The position numbers and the translations under genes are program-made. DNA of 64,000 bases from NCBI GenBank assembly GCA_963693085.1, contig OY856409.1, forward strand, positions 525,907,303 through 525,971,302. Reading direction: 5' to 3'. This document shows positions 23,950 to 35,536 of the stretch, one piece after another. Source of the stretch: Alisma plantago-aquatica (Eukaryota; Streptophyta; Magnoliopsida; Alismatales; Alismataceae). Every line of letters begins with the position of its first letter. Position 1 is the first letter of the stretch. Below the pieces are notes generated by a model, which saw only the letters and a program-made list of their open reading frames with translations, was not told the DNA's origin and made no database searches.

Positions 23950-26878
23950 ATGGCATCCACAAGTGAAGATATTGGTGAGATAAGTGAGGTAAGTTTGCAT
24001 GAGTTAGCTAGAGAAACTCTTATTGACATGCTTGTTACTACCCATTCTTATTATTTCAAATATAAAAACATAATAGGTTGGGTAAAATCATTTATGGCTT
24101 GTATGCTAAACTTGATATTCTTGAGAAAAATGAAAAAAACTCATCTTGAGAGCATAGATTCTTTGCAAGGCCAATTTTTTGATCTTGAGCTCCAATGTAA
24201 TGGAGTTGAAGTACATAATGGTGTCTATATTAAGAATAGGTTGGGTAAAATCATTTATGACTTGCATGCTAAACTTGATATTCTTGAGGAAAATGAAAAA
24301 ACTCATCTTGAGAGCATAGATTCCTTGCAACGCCAATTTCTTCATCCTGAGCTCCAATATAATGGAGCTAAAGTACATAATGGTGTCTATCTTAATAATA
24401 TTGCATCTCTTAAGGAAGATAACTAAAAGTGCCTTAATGAGCTTGAGTTAATAAAAACTTAAAATGTTGAACTTAAGATTATTAGTGATTCTCAAAGAGA
24501 TGAGAGAGATGTTGATCTCAAAGAAATTCAATTTCTTAAATTTGAAAATGCTAGGATTATTTCTCAAGTTAATGGTTTAATTTCTAGACCTATTTTTCCT
24601 AGTAATGATGTTACTTCTATTACTCTTGAAAAGGATTCCAATTTTGTAAAGCCCTCTATTTGTAGGCCGATCTTGTTCATGCTTGAGATGATCTTGCTAG
24701 TTTTCCTTCCACTGTAATCTCTCTCACTGATGACAATCATAGACTTAGATCCTCTCTACAGAAATTCCTCAATGGGAATAACTCCCTAAATGAAATCTTG
24801 ATAACTCTATAAAACAAAGTGGTACTAGTGGTTTGGGATTTGTATAGGGAGCTCCTAAGGGCAAGAGTAAGGCCAAAGGTAAGATAAAGAGTAAGGAAAT
24901 TCCTCTTTTCATTGGAGAGTCTTCTGGTTCTAATAACCCTACTAATTGGTCTCATTGCAAAAGTGATGATCATTACTCTACTTATTGTCCATACAAGCCT
25001 AAGGGGACCAACCCAAAGATGAAGTAGGTCTCCAAGATAACTCCAGATCCCAAAGTTTGAGTTGAAAACTGACATTCTCCTTTCTTACAAGTAAGAGGAA
25101 AATGGATTGTTGATAGTGGTTGCACAAAGAACATGACAGGTGATATAAGCCATTTCAACAATTTCACAAAGAAGAAAGGAGGATCGATCACTTTTGAGAA
25201 AACAAGGAAGGTAAGGTAAAAGGTGAGGGTGATGTAGGTGAATCCTTGTGTATCAAAAATGTTCTCTTTGTGGATGGACTACATAAAATTTAATAAGTGT
25301 TAGTCATTTATGTGATAATGGTCACCTTATTCTATTTACTTCTTTTGAATGCTTGCTCCTAGATTCCCTCACATGCAATGTCATATATAAGGGAACTAGG
25401 AATGGTAACCTTTATGTAATTTTGCTTGACTCTATTAATCCTATTGTTGGTAGATTCCTTGTAGTCAATTTGAATGATATTTCTCTTTGACATCGTCAGC
25501 TAGGTCATGTAAATATGCATCAATTAAGAAGTTGAGAAAAAAGTACTTGGTTAAGGGACTTCCCAAATTGGATTTTGAAAAGGATGATGTATGCGAACCT
25601 TGTACCCATGGGAAGCAAACCAATTCCTCCTTCAAATCCAAAGGATCCCTTATCACCAAGAGAGCTCTTTAACTTCTCCATATTGATGTATTTAGACCTA
25701 TGAGAGCTCAATCGCTTCATGATTCCAAGTATTGTCTTGTTATTGTCGATGATTTCACTTGATATACTTGGGCCTCCTTTCTCATTTCTAGTAGAGGTAC
25801 TCTTGATGTTTTATATATATTTTGCAATGAGTTGAAAACAAAGCTTCTTGCCGCATTGTTTCCATCCGTTGTGATCATGGGGAGAATTTATAAATGATCT
25901 TTTTGAACATTTTTGTGAAGAATCTAGATATGTACATACCTTTTCTTCACCTCGAACACCTCAACAAAATGGGGTGGTAGAGAGGAAGAGTGGGTCACTA
26001 GAAGAAATGGCTAGGACCATGCTTTTAGAGTATAACACTCTAAAGAAGTTTTGGGTCGAAGTCGTTGGTACCTCATGTTTTGTATAAAACTAGGTTTTCA
26101 CACATCCCTCTTTGAAGATAAACCCCTATGAGCTATGGCGCGGTAGGAAGCCTTCTATCAAGTATTTTCACATTTTTCAGTGTCCTTGTTTTGTTTTGAA
26201 CATGAAAGGTTCTCTTGACAAGTTCGATCCAAAATCATACAAGGCTATCTTTCTTGTCTATAGCACTACTAGCAAGGCTTATAGAGTGCATAATGTTGAT
26301 CTATATAAAGTACAAGAATCTATTAATGCTAAATTTATTGAGAATAACCCCTCTATTTCCAAGTATATTGTTAAAGATGATGTTGCAAATGAAATAATTC
26401 CTATCTTGAAAGAAATCAACATAACCCAAAAAGGAAAAGAGGTGGGCTCTAAATAAGAAGAGATAGATGATGAAAAGAAGAATCCACCCCCACCGCTTTA
26501 CAAAGAATCATCATAAAGAGCTAATCATAGGTGACCCCTTTAAAAGAGTGAAGATGTGTGTTGCCTACAATAGAGTACAATCCAACATCGCTTTCATCAT
26601 ACAACTCGTGTCAAAAATTGTGAAATAAGATCTTGGGGACGATGAGTGGATCCTGGCCATGGAGGAAGAATTGGAGTAATATGAGAAGAACAAAGTGTGA
26701 ACTCTTGTGCCAAGACCATGTGATTGAAAGATCATTGGCACCAAGTGGGTCTACCACAACAATTTAGAAGAAAGTGGCAAGGTGGTAAGAAACAAAGCAA
26801 CTTTAGTGACTTAAGGTTACAATCAATAGAAAGGTATAGATATTGATGAAACATATGCACTTGTAGCTAGACTTGAGT
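23950..26878 (+). pseudogene. Sirevirus pol, 5' portion: protease, integrase, start of RT
   Basis: Pieces of a copia polyprotein lie in order but in several frames with stops. 23950-24426 is a linker with an internal 163-bp duplication. Near 24950 a second degenerate knuckle reads HCKSDDHYSTYCP. Near 25100 the aspartic protease motif is WIVDSGCTKNMTG. Near 25495-25610 is the pre-integrase HRQLGH...CEPCTHGK zinc-binding segment. The integrase core follows, with the conserved PQQNGVVER at 25959-25985. 26112-26456 is the integrase C-terminal part (INPYELWRGRKPS, KFDPKSYKAIFL). 26640-26878 starts the reverse transcriptase (KIIGTKWVYHNN, IDIDETYA). It is cut at 26878 by insertion B and resumes at 31821. 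Confidence 0.85.
24075..24400. repeat. 163-bp tandem duplication inside Sirevirus pol linker
   Basis: The segment beginning AGGTTGGGTAAAATCATTTA at 24075 repeats at 24238, with about 90% identity and the same motifs (KTHLESIDSLQ, VHNGVY). The period of 163 rather than 162 comes from one extra A in a run, which puts the two units in different phases relative to the ancestral frame. Confidence 0.85.
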
Positions 26879-26967
26879 TGTAACATACCAGATCTTGATC
26901 CCTACCCTAGAAGTTTGATCTCTTAGACTTAACCAAACTTGACTTGTATCTAGACTTGAGTTGTAAC
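26859..26967. repeat. 26-bp direct repeat: flank copied into the truncated 5' LTR of insertion B
   Basis: Bases 26859-26884 (Sirevirus flank plus the first six bases of the LTR) recur at 26942-26967 with one mismatch. CTAGACTTGAGTTGTAAC is identical in both. The second copy sits exactly where the 5' LTR loses about 3.1 kb relative to its 3' partner. It looks like filler DNA added during repair of the break that made the deletion. Confidence 0.8.
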
Positions 26968-27425
26968 TTGCCCTTTATTCCTTGCATTTCTCAATTTACT
27001 TTTTAGTATACACATGCCAACCTTTGTTGATGTCTTCCATTTTTCTCTTCTTGCTGGGGTATGCTTCCAACCCTAGGTGAAGGACTTGGATGATATGGCA
27101 TGAAGATATGGACATAGCTTAAGGAGTTAAAGCTTGGAGACAAAGTTGTTATGGTTTATACTTTCCTCTATCTTGGATCCTTATGTTGTATCATATATGC
27201 AAAGCCTTTGTGGGAGATTATGATTTTCTATTGTAACCTTATGAGAAATTGAATATAGTCAATGTTTTTATTCTGCTGCTACACTTTTGTTGTTTTGTAT
27301 ACCATAAATAATATTTGAAAATTATACACTTACTCCAACATATCTTTTAGGCATGTTTGGACTAGATGTTTTATTGTTCAAATTTTTAGTAGGGAGTGGT
27401 TCCCCCTTGGATCCCACTCCTTACA
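26879..27425 (+). repeat. 5' LTR of insertion B (internally deleted, 547 bp)
   Basis: The first 60 bases match the start of the 3' LTR, and from about 26990 on it matches the last 440 bases of the 3' LTR. The middle 3.1 kb is missing and replaced by a short filler. It ends CCTTACA before the primer site. Confidence 0.9.
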
Positions 27426-27428
27426 ACA

Positions 27429-27441
27429 TGGTATCAGAACC
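27429..27441 (+). other. Primer-binding site of insertion B (initiator tRNA-Met)
   Basis: TGGTATCAGAACC lies three bases after the LTR end. It differs from the usual TGGTATCAGAGCC at one base. Confidence 0.85.
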
Positions 27442-28150
27442 CATGGTAGTCAGAATATGACTATTTCAAATTTTTCTCCCTTATTAGAACTCTTGACTTT
27501 GTTAAGTTACCTCTAGGTGAGATGTTCACCCTACAATTGATTTTTGGATGCAATGAGGTTGATTTGAGGATAAAATTAGGTTATGAGGAAGTAGTAGGAC
27601 AAGAAGATTCTTGTTAGGGATATATTGTGACTTGGTTCTCACCTTGATTTTTGGACAACTTATTTGTTTTACATCATAATGTTTCTTATCTTCAAAAATG
27701 ATTTTCATTATACTACTATATATAAAAAAATTTCTCAAATTTTCTCAATGATTTCCTAAACTAAGTCACAATAAAGAGATATGCGAGGTTTTCTAGAGAA
27801 TCCCTTGAATTAGTTGTCTTAGAATCCTAACCCTAGTTTAAAAGAGGTGACTAGGAATATGTGAGCTAATGTTAAGGTGTAGGGTACCTACTCTTTATAC
27901 CCTATGACTTTTTGATGTTTATGTAGGGTTGTCAGGTCAGAGACACAAGAACCTAAAATTCAACCCTATATAGTGAGACTATTAGTTGGATACATGGGAA
28001 ACATAAATTTCTAAAACTTTCACAACTAAAAGATATGTGGGTAACCCTAAATGTTGTTTAGTTTGACTTGTTAGGTTAAACCTTTGAAGGGGTGGAGAGT
28101 AGTTCATTGTTTGATGTTTGGATCATTAGATTTTGAGGATGAAATGCTTT

Positions 28151-28165
28151 TAAGGGGTGGAGTCT
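28151..28165 (+). other. Polypurine tract of insertion B
   Basis: TAAGGGGTGGAGTCT runs directly into TGTAACATACC of the 3' LTR, the usual place for plus-strand priming. The preceding TTTTGAGGATGAAATGC is typical of the 3' junction in plant gypsy elements. Confidence 0.65.
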
Positions 28166-31100
28166 TGTAACATACCGGATCTTGAATCCTACCCTAGAAG
28201 TTTGATCTCTTAGACTTAGCCAAACAAGGTTGGGGTTAGATCTAATATATGCTTAGTATAACCCTAATGAGATAATGCATGTATAAATCACCCTAATGTA
28301 ACCTAATGTTCTTACATTAATCTTAGGCCAATAATGGACACATATAATATGTCACATGAGGTAATAATGGATTATATGAAATTTGTTGCAGATAATCACA
28401 CAAAATCCTTTTGGTTGTAATATTAAGTTATGGAACATAATGGAATAAGCAATAATGATAATAGTCAAATAATATGATAACCTAAGTAATAATGTGATAT
28501 TAATGCCCACAAATATTAATTGTGACATAAATCATTAAAATAATTCTCAAAAGTGGAATCTAAGTTAAGAATTGTGTTCCTTGGGTCACAACCATCTTGG
28601 GAGTCAAGTTTCTTATTATTCACATAATAATAATTAATTTAATTCAAATTGGAAAGAGAAGATCTATGTTTTCCTCCAAATATGAAATAAAATATAAACT
28701 GAATCCAAAAGAGGAATATAAACTTAGATTCGTAATCAACATAATAATTATAGCCTTTGGGTGAATTTTCATGAAATTTGAAGAAAGTTTTCTTAAAAGG
28801 CGAATTCAGAAGAGAGAAAGTGTATAGAACCTTCAAATTATTAAATAAATGCTCAAACAAATACAACATAAAGAATTGATGGCAAATTCATATCCAACAC
28901 ATTAAATATGACTTGTGCGTGAAGTTTCATAAAATTTGGATAATCCTAATGTCATTAATGCATGAGGAAATATAAAATAGTATTTTATTTATGTGACACA
29001 TCCAACAATATCAAAAGGAAAATCTAATTGCATAATCAGATTCTACATGTCTTAGTTGGTCAATGTGCATAATTTCATATAGTTTGGATAATGTTTGGAC
29101 CCTCAATTGAAGAGGATATAATTCACCTTAATTGATTTTCGAATTGGATATGATTTTCTCAGATTTAATGTTTCATACGTGGTTTATTCATTTGCTTTAT
29201 GCACGAGCCTTTCTAGGCCGTTAGATCTACAGATTTGACGATTACGGTCTTCTCTTCTACCACATCTTTCTGCGATGTTTGTGTATATGGTAGGTTCAAT
29301 TTCTCTCTTCTCGGTCCCAATCTCTCCCTCTCCTTTCTTCCCTTTCCCCTGATTCCTTCTCCTCTACCTCCCCCTCTCTACCACAAACATGCTCACCCTA
29401 TTTAATCTAGGGTTTCGAGGCTCCATCTTCTACATGTAACTCGTCGCCCATACTCCTTTGCTGCTCCCATGTTTCTCCTCTTCTTCTCTTTTCTTCACCC
29501 CCTCGGGGCCGTCAGACCCTTATATAACTACTCAGCTACCACCACGAGAGCATGAGAGGATGTTTCCCTTCTTCAGTTTGGCCACACTCCCAACGGTTCC
29601 TCCTCCTGACCACTAACTGGTCATGTCAGTTGCATCAACTTTGTCGATCAGTTGACTCAGAGGATCAAGCTGTCAGGTTCCCCCCTACGAGTTGGGAATG
29701 CTTCAGCGGGGCAAGTGGAAGAAAACTAACCGCCAACTACTTTGGATTCATGTTAATCCTCCTTTTCCCCCTTTTACTAATTAGTTTCCCCAATCTACTA
29801 TGCATAATTGCACTGGTTAAACGTCGTCTTGTGTCCCCCTCTCTTGAGTTCAGCTTGGCCTTCAGAGTGAGCTGCTGGATTTCCCTATTGACTCAGGTGA
29901 CGAATTCATGAGTTCCCTTGCTCAATGTTTGTTCTACTTCATCGTCATTTATGATTGCTTGATCACGTGAAGTTTATACCAAAGAATATGATGACAGATA
30001 GTGGTTTGTCTAGTTTCCCCCTCTCTATATTTCCTCAATTGGTTTTGCAGTAAGGGGTAGTATGGTTTTTTCCCCTTTGTTTGTTTCCTTCTTCTCACAA
30101 ATTTGTACACCAATTTGCTGGGTAATTAGGACATGTGGCAAGTTTTGTTTGGCCCAACTCATTTGGGTCCCGCCATCTTTACAAGGATAAGAATTATCCA
30201 AGTGGTTTTTTCGAGCTTTTTTATTTGTCAGAAATTTATAAATTCATAGTAAATTATCTATAGCTCAGAAAATAATATAAAATATGTTTTGAAATTAGAA
30301 ATATACAAGATTTCTAATGGTATCAGTTTTGTCACCAAAATCAAATGTTGTAAATATGTGATTTTAATGGATTTTCCTAAATAAGTAGTAACTTGCAAAA
30401 TTCATAACTAAATAAATATAAGTCAAAAAATCATAAAATATGTTTTGGACATATAAAAATATAACCTAAAACATGGCGTGGTTTGGATAACCTAATTCAC
30501 ACATTAAGAAAAAGGCTATTTTTAGGGTTTGAATAATCAATGTAAAATTGACCTAAAATTTACATATTTGTTTAGTAGGTTCTTTGGAGGCCTAGACTTG
30601 GATGTAGAAGTGACTTGGATTTAATTAGACTCTAAAGTGAGGTATGTTGTATACCCTATTATTCTATGCTGAGAAATTAACCTATGTTATTCTTTCTCTT
30701 GGTCCTATGGACATTAGCCTATACACATTGATCTTTTCCTTTGATATCATGGTTCTTGAGAACAATCATTTGTTGTAATCATGGATATTCTCTTGACTCT
30801 TGTCTTGTGGCTTGGTGCATGTTCGTCTTATATAATGATATGTTCCCACTTTGAAGTGGATGTTTATATGCTTGTGTTGTCCATTGTGTGATGGCAACAT
30901 TGAATAATTTTGACTATACTTTTCAACTTGCCTCTACATTTTACATGCTATATGATTCAATAGCACCAGAGTAGTGTAAATTACATTGATTTTAGGGTTG
31001 TATTTCCCTATTATTTATTGAGGAGAGTGGCATTATCCCATTCTCTATACCTGAGTTTTGCAGTATTCCATTCTCAATTTTGTATATTTGGGAGGTTGCC

Positions 31101-31820
31101 AGTATTCCTTTCTCTACTAGGTTTCAAGTTTATGAGACTTGGTTGACTTTGTGTTTATATTATTATAGGGCTATGCTTATCTCACATGTATGCATGTTAT
31201 TGATGTTGATTGTGGGGAGTGTACCCTACTTTCTTTATGTGCCAATATTGCACAGTCTTTATTGTTTTGATTATGGCGAGTATCACTTTTGTTGATGATT
31301 CTTTTCTCTTGATACCCATTTGGGTTGTACTTATCTTTCTATGGGAAGCTTTCATTTATTTGATGTCTTTATTGCATATATTTCTCAATTTACTTTTTAG
31401 TATACACATACCAGCCTTTGTTGATGTCTTCCATTTTTCTCTTCTTATTGGGGTATTCTTCCAACCCTAGGTGAAGGAATTGGATGATATGGCATGAAGA
31501 TATGGACATAGCTTAAGGAGTTTAAGCTTGGAGATAAAGTTGTTATGGTTTAGACTTCCCTCTATCTTGGATCCTTATGTTGTATCATACATGTAAACCC
31601 TATGTGGGAGATTATGATGTTCTATTGTAACCTTATGAGAAATTGAATATAGACTATGTTTTTATTCCGCTGCTATACTTTGGTTGTTTGGTATACCATA
31701 AATAATATTTGAAAATTTTACACCCACTCCAACATATCTTTTAGGTGTGTTTGGACTGGAGGTTTTATTGTTCAAATTTTTAGTAGTGAGTGGTTCCCCT
31801 CTGGGGTCCCACTCCTTACA
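28166..31820 (+). repeat. 3' LTR of insertion B (3655 bp)
   Basis: It starts TGTAACATACCGG and ends CCTTACA followed by the target duplication. It is the only complete LTR copy of this element here. A TATATAA at 29521-29527, after a pyrimidine-rich G+C-richer stretch, could be its TATA box. Open frames such as 29552-29911 and 31747-31820 have no family resemblance and are taken as chance. Confidence 0.85.
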
Positions 31821-32584
31821 TGAGTCCATTAGAATGTTTCTTGCTTTTTATAGTTACAAGAATTTCCTTCTATATCAAATGGATGTTAAAAGTGCATTTA
31901 TGAATGGTATAATTGAGGAGGAAGTGTATGTTGCACAACCTCTGGGCTTTGAGTATAATAGTTTGCCTAACCATGTTTATCTATTGCAAAAAACTCTCTA
32001 TGGTCTCAAACATGCACCTCAAGCCTGGTATGAGAAACTAAAGAACTTTTTGTTAGATCATGGTTATATCATGGGCAAAGTAGATTCTACCTTGTTTCTT
32101 AAACACACTTATAACAATTTTCTTATCATTCAAATTTATGTTGACGATATCATTTTCTGTAGAACTAATCTTGATCTTTGCAAGGAGTTTAGTGATCATA
32201 TGCGGAATTGGTTCGAGATGAGCATGATGGGTGAGCTTATTTTCTTCCTCGGCTTTCAAATCAAGCAAACTAAAGATGGGAACTTCATCAACCAAGTACA
32301 GAAGTGAGGTACTCAAGTTCTTTGGGATGGAGAACACCAATACGATGGACACCCCCATGTCAAACACCGCCAACCTTGATAGAGATGAAGAAGGTGAGAA
32401 AGTGGATGAGAAGCTCAATAGAGGTATGATTGGAAGTTTACTTTATTTAACTATCTCTAGACTTGACATAATGTTTAGTTTTTCCTTGTGTGCTTGCGTT
32501 CAATCAAATTCTAAGAATTCACATCTTATAGTTGTTAAGAGTTTGAGATACTTAGCCAAAACCCAAAATTTTGGAATATGATAT
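31821..32584 (+). pseudogene. Sirevirus reverse transcriptase, catalytic part and RNase H connection
   Basis: The copia reverse-transcriptase domain continues from 26878 without loss of bases apart from the target duplication. The frame is open to 32306 and contains YQMDVKSAFMNG, TLYGLKHAPQAWYEKL and the catalytic YVDD at 32137-32148. After a frame change and stop near 32304 the connection region continues (LKFFGMENTNTMDTPMS, GSLLYLTISRLDI). The reading is broken at 32584 by insertion C and resumes at 40528. The well-kept catalytic motif suggests moderate age. Confidence 0.9.
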
Positions 32585-34391
32585 TGATATGCGTCGCTTC
32601 ACACACCAATCACTAAGATTGTTAATCCTAGAGTTTAATCCTCTTAACTTTCTGATTAAGGCTAGTATAGAAAGGGTCGAATCCCAAAGGACAACTTTTA
32701 AAGATTGTTTCTTAAAAACCCAATTATTTGAAGAACTTATTTTATTTGTTTTTTGGTATTTTTAGATTTAGAATAGAATATAAAAATTAGTCTGGATGAT
32801 GATTGGTTACACTAAGGAAGGAAAATGCTAAAATTAAAATTGTTCTTAAACAAAATATTATTTTCCTTGTAAAAAGGTAAACAAAAATTGTTGTTAGTAC
32901 AAAAAGCAATTATGAATTAAAAAGACTAAAAACTAAGGCAAACAAGACATTCGGTGATTGAAATCAAAGGGAAAGAATTTGAGGCTTTAGGGGTTTTCAC
33001 CACCTTAGCCATGGTAAAAATATGAATTAACTATTAATCGATATATAGGCGATGACATGTGAATCACAAAAGAAACACAAAAGATGAACAACACATGAGC
33101 CGATTGGTCCTGGTGCTCATATTTCCTAGTTCGTCATCCAAAAAGAGTTAAATTCGTTGTCACATGAAAATCTCTATGCGAATTGGTTTAATAGTTCTAA
33201 ACTCAGATTTCCATGGTCATTTCCATCCAGATTAACAAATACATCTAAGCAAGTAATTACTTCGATAGATTATCGATTTAATAAACCAATCACCATCTAA
33301 AAGAATCGATTAAAAATAATTCAATCAAACCATTTCTAAGGGGATATTCCCCTTGCCTCGATATAGAACTACTCCATCATAGTTGAGGAGAAGGGGGAGA
33401 CGGAGGAAGAAAGTACCTTGGCCATAGTCTAGCTCAAAAATAGGAAATTAATCCTTAATCTAGAGATAATGAAATGGACAAGTTCTTAATTCCTTACTCT
33501 AGAAATAAAGAATGGAGAAAATAAGATCTAGAACTAAAAGCAGAATAAAAGATTCAAGAACAATCTAAGAAAGAATAATACTTCAAGAAAATTTACTCTA
33601 TTGCAGAACTAGAAGAAGAATATAACAATAAAATGCTTCAGAGTGCTAGTACAAAGTGAAATCCAAGATACCCCAAAGGAGGAGGAAGTGCCCCTCCTTT
33701 TATAGAAGGAGGGGAGGAAGCCTTAGGAGAATACAAAGAGTTTGAGACTATTGGCAAGACTTAATTAAAAGAATAATATTTGTCAATCCTTGATTGTTTT
33801 CTCTAGTATGTTCTACAGATTTCCGTAATTGGACTTTAGAACATATTTATCCTTTGTAAAACGCTAAGAAGAGGTCAAAAAAAATATTTTTCCTATTGAA
33901 CTTACAATTATCTTTCCAAAACATATTTATATTCCAAAATTGGAATTTATATGTGGAAGTTATGACTATTTTGGTTAGATGTATATCAGAATCTGTGGGA
34001 AAACGTAAGACTACTTTCACTGGTTAATTGCACAGTCAAATAAATGCCAAAATCACCGCAAATTATGTCTTTTTATAGCCAATAAAATTCTTTTTTCATT
34101 CCATGCTTGATCTTGAAATTCCACCTTTAGACGCAAACGATATTGCTAATGTGGTGACAAGTATCTCAGGCACTACGGGAATATTTGGAAAGCCTCATAT
34201 CTTCATCTTTTATTATATCGATTTAAATACTTCAATTATTCCTGAAAATTAAGAGAAATCCCATAAGAATTTAGGAAGATAATATCGATAAGATGAAGTG
34301 CTATTTATTTCTAAATTAAGCTAAAATTAACAAAAAAAGTCTTAAGTAATTATTCTAAATGAAGCAAAAATAAGAGATGAATATGCATTCA
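32585..34391 (-). repeat. 3' LTR of insertion C (1807 bp)
   Basis: In plus coordinates it begins TGATATGCG and ends ATGCATTCA. It pairs with 38721-40527 at roughly nine bases in ten by eye. Its minus-strand start, TGAATGCATATTC, follows the polypurine-like region at 34392-34410. Confidence 0.9.
33696..33705 (-). promoter_or_regulatory. TATA box in the 3' LTR of insertion C
   Basis: On the minus strand this reads CTATAAAAGG, a strong TATA match, within a G-rich surround. In the partner LTR (about 39830-39840), which is the one that would drive the element, the same place reads CAATAAAAGG, so the active promoter copy has lost its TATA. Confidence 0.65.
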
Positions 34392-35536
34392 TAAAAATAC
34401 CCCAAACTTAAACTTTGCTCATCCCGAGCAACATTAAAATCAAGAAATACATTCAATACATACTCTCAACCTATCATTCTCACTCTCCTAACAACCACTT
34501 GATTCCTTCCACCAAAATATGGCCAAGCGACCCTGACTTCCTGAATTCACAAAAAGTCACACACTTGCATTTATTCAAGACATGCAATAAACATATTTTC
34601 ATTTTACCTTTGCATTTGGTACTCCATAATTTTTTTTTAATGTTTTACAAAAGATTAAGGCTGATTTTGGATGGTTGGGGTTTTTGTAGTTTTCTCCTGG
34701 ATAGAAAATTGGAGTGAAGGAGGTATGGAATAAGAACAATCTCTCCGCTATTTGACTCAAGACCTTTTTATTTAGTGGACATGCAGTTACATTGACCACA
34801 TTTTTTTCTTTGATTTTTGGTGATACACCCAATTGTGTGGGTATGGAAGAAGCGGAAGAGGGGAAAGGGGTTCCACCCCAAACTTAGCATTTTAGGTACT
34901 ATTAGCTTTTTATTTTCTTTTTGATGAATGGAAATATTTGGAAGTGGTGGAAGAAGAGTAGAAGAGGTTGTTCTTATCCAACTCTTTTTTATTTTTATCT
35001 TTTTTTAGAGTATCGTGCATTGGTTCAACTATTACCGAATCGTGTAAAAAATCAAGAAAATGTATACAAGCTGTACATGATAAGAAAGCATCACTCTTGA
35101 ATCCTATCCGTCCTCTATGACTTGCCATCTTTTCCAAGGAGTGATTATTATTTGAGGTCCTAAGTGACAGGAGGATTTCTAGTCATGAAAATTTCAAAAT
35201 TTTGGTTGCAAGACAGTCACATCATTAAGGGAAGTATTTTGACAAATGATCATATCAAGGCCGACTAGATAAAGGCCTATGTTTGAAAGGAAAAACAATG
35301 CAATACAATGTAAAATGCAGCAAAGAAAATGCAAAAAAAGGGAAGATAAAGGGTGGATCACATACCACCCAACCCCACCTCGATCTTAGAATTTTGCTCA
35401 TATCGAGCAAACTCTTAGACTGAGATGGGGGAAGAGGATCACGATGGTGGCAGATAGTATGGCGGTGGAGGAGAGGAGGAGGAGGCATGGTTGTGGTAGT
35501 GACTTGCTTGATTTCCACAAAACCACTCCATCATCT
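34392..35536 (-). other. Non-coding 3' region of insertion C with repeated polypurine-like modules
   Basis: About 1.1 kb without recognised coding. Minus-strand motifs recur: a GCTCGxxATGAGCAAA hairpin-like string followed by a G-rich tract appears near 34410-34432 and again near 35375-35408. A further AAGTTTGGGG-like run lies near 34875-34885. The copy next to the LTR is the likely polypurine tract. Confidence 0.55.

Larger units (their letters stand above)
26879..31820 (+). mobile_element. Insertion B: non-autonomous gypsy-type LTR element with 5-bp target duplication
   Basis: The element has TGTAA...TTACA ends and the target duplication TGAGT on both sides (26874-26878 and 31821-31825). 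Removing it rejoins the Sirevirus reverse-transcriptase frame exactly. The 5' LTR (26879-27425) is internally deleted; the 3' LTR is 28166-31820. The interior (27426-28165) has a tRNA-iMet primer site and a purine-rich tract but no gag or pol. Giant LTRs with a tiny non-coding interior mark it as a parasitic element that would have used proteins from a related autonomous copy. Its start, TGTAACATACC after AGGATGAAATGCTTTTAAGG, is like plant gypsy (chromovirus) elements. Confidence 0.9.

Noticed and set aside
29552..29911. A 119-codon plus-strand frame with hydrophobic stretches inside the large LTR of insertion B
   Set aside because: No family resemblance, lies in a region expected to be LTR, and no partner copy keeps it.
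32571..32765. Frames of similar wording in both LTRs of insertion C (32571-32765 and 38725-38934)
   Set aside because: They are similar only because the LTRs are copies, and they run antisense to the element's genes.
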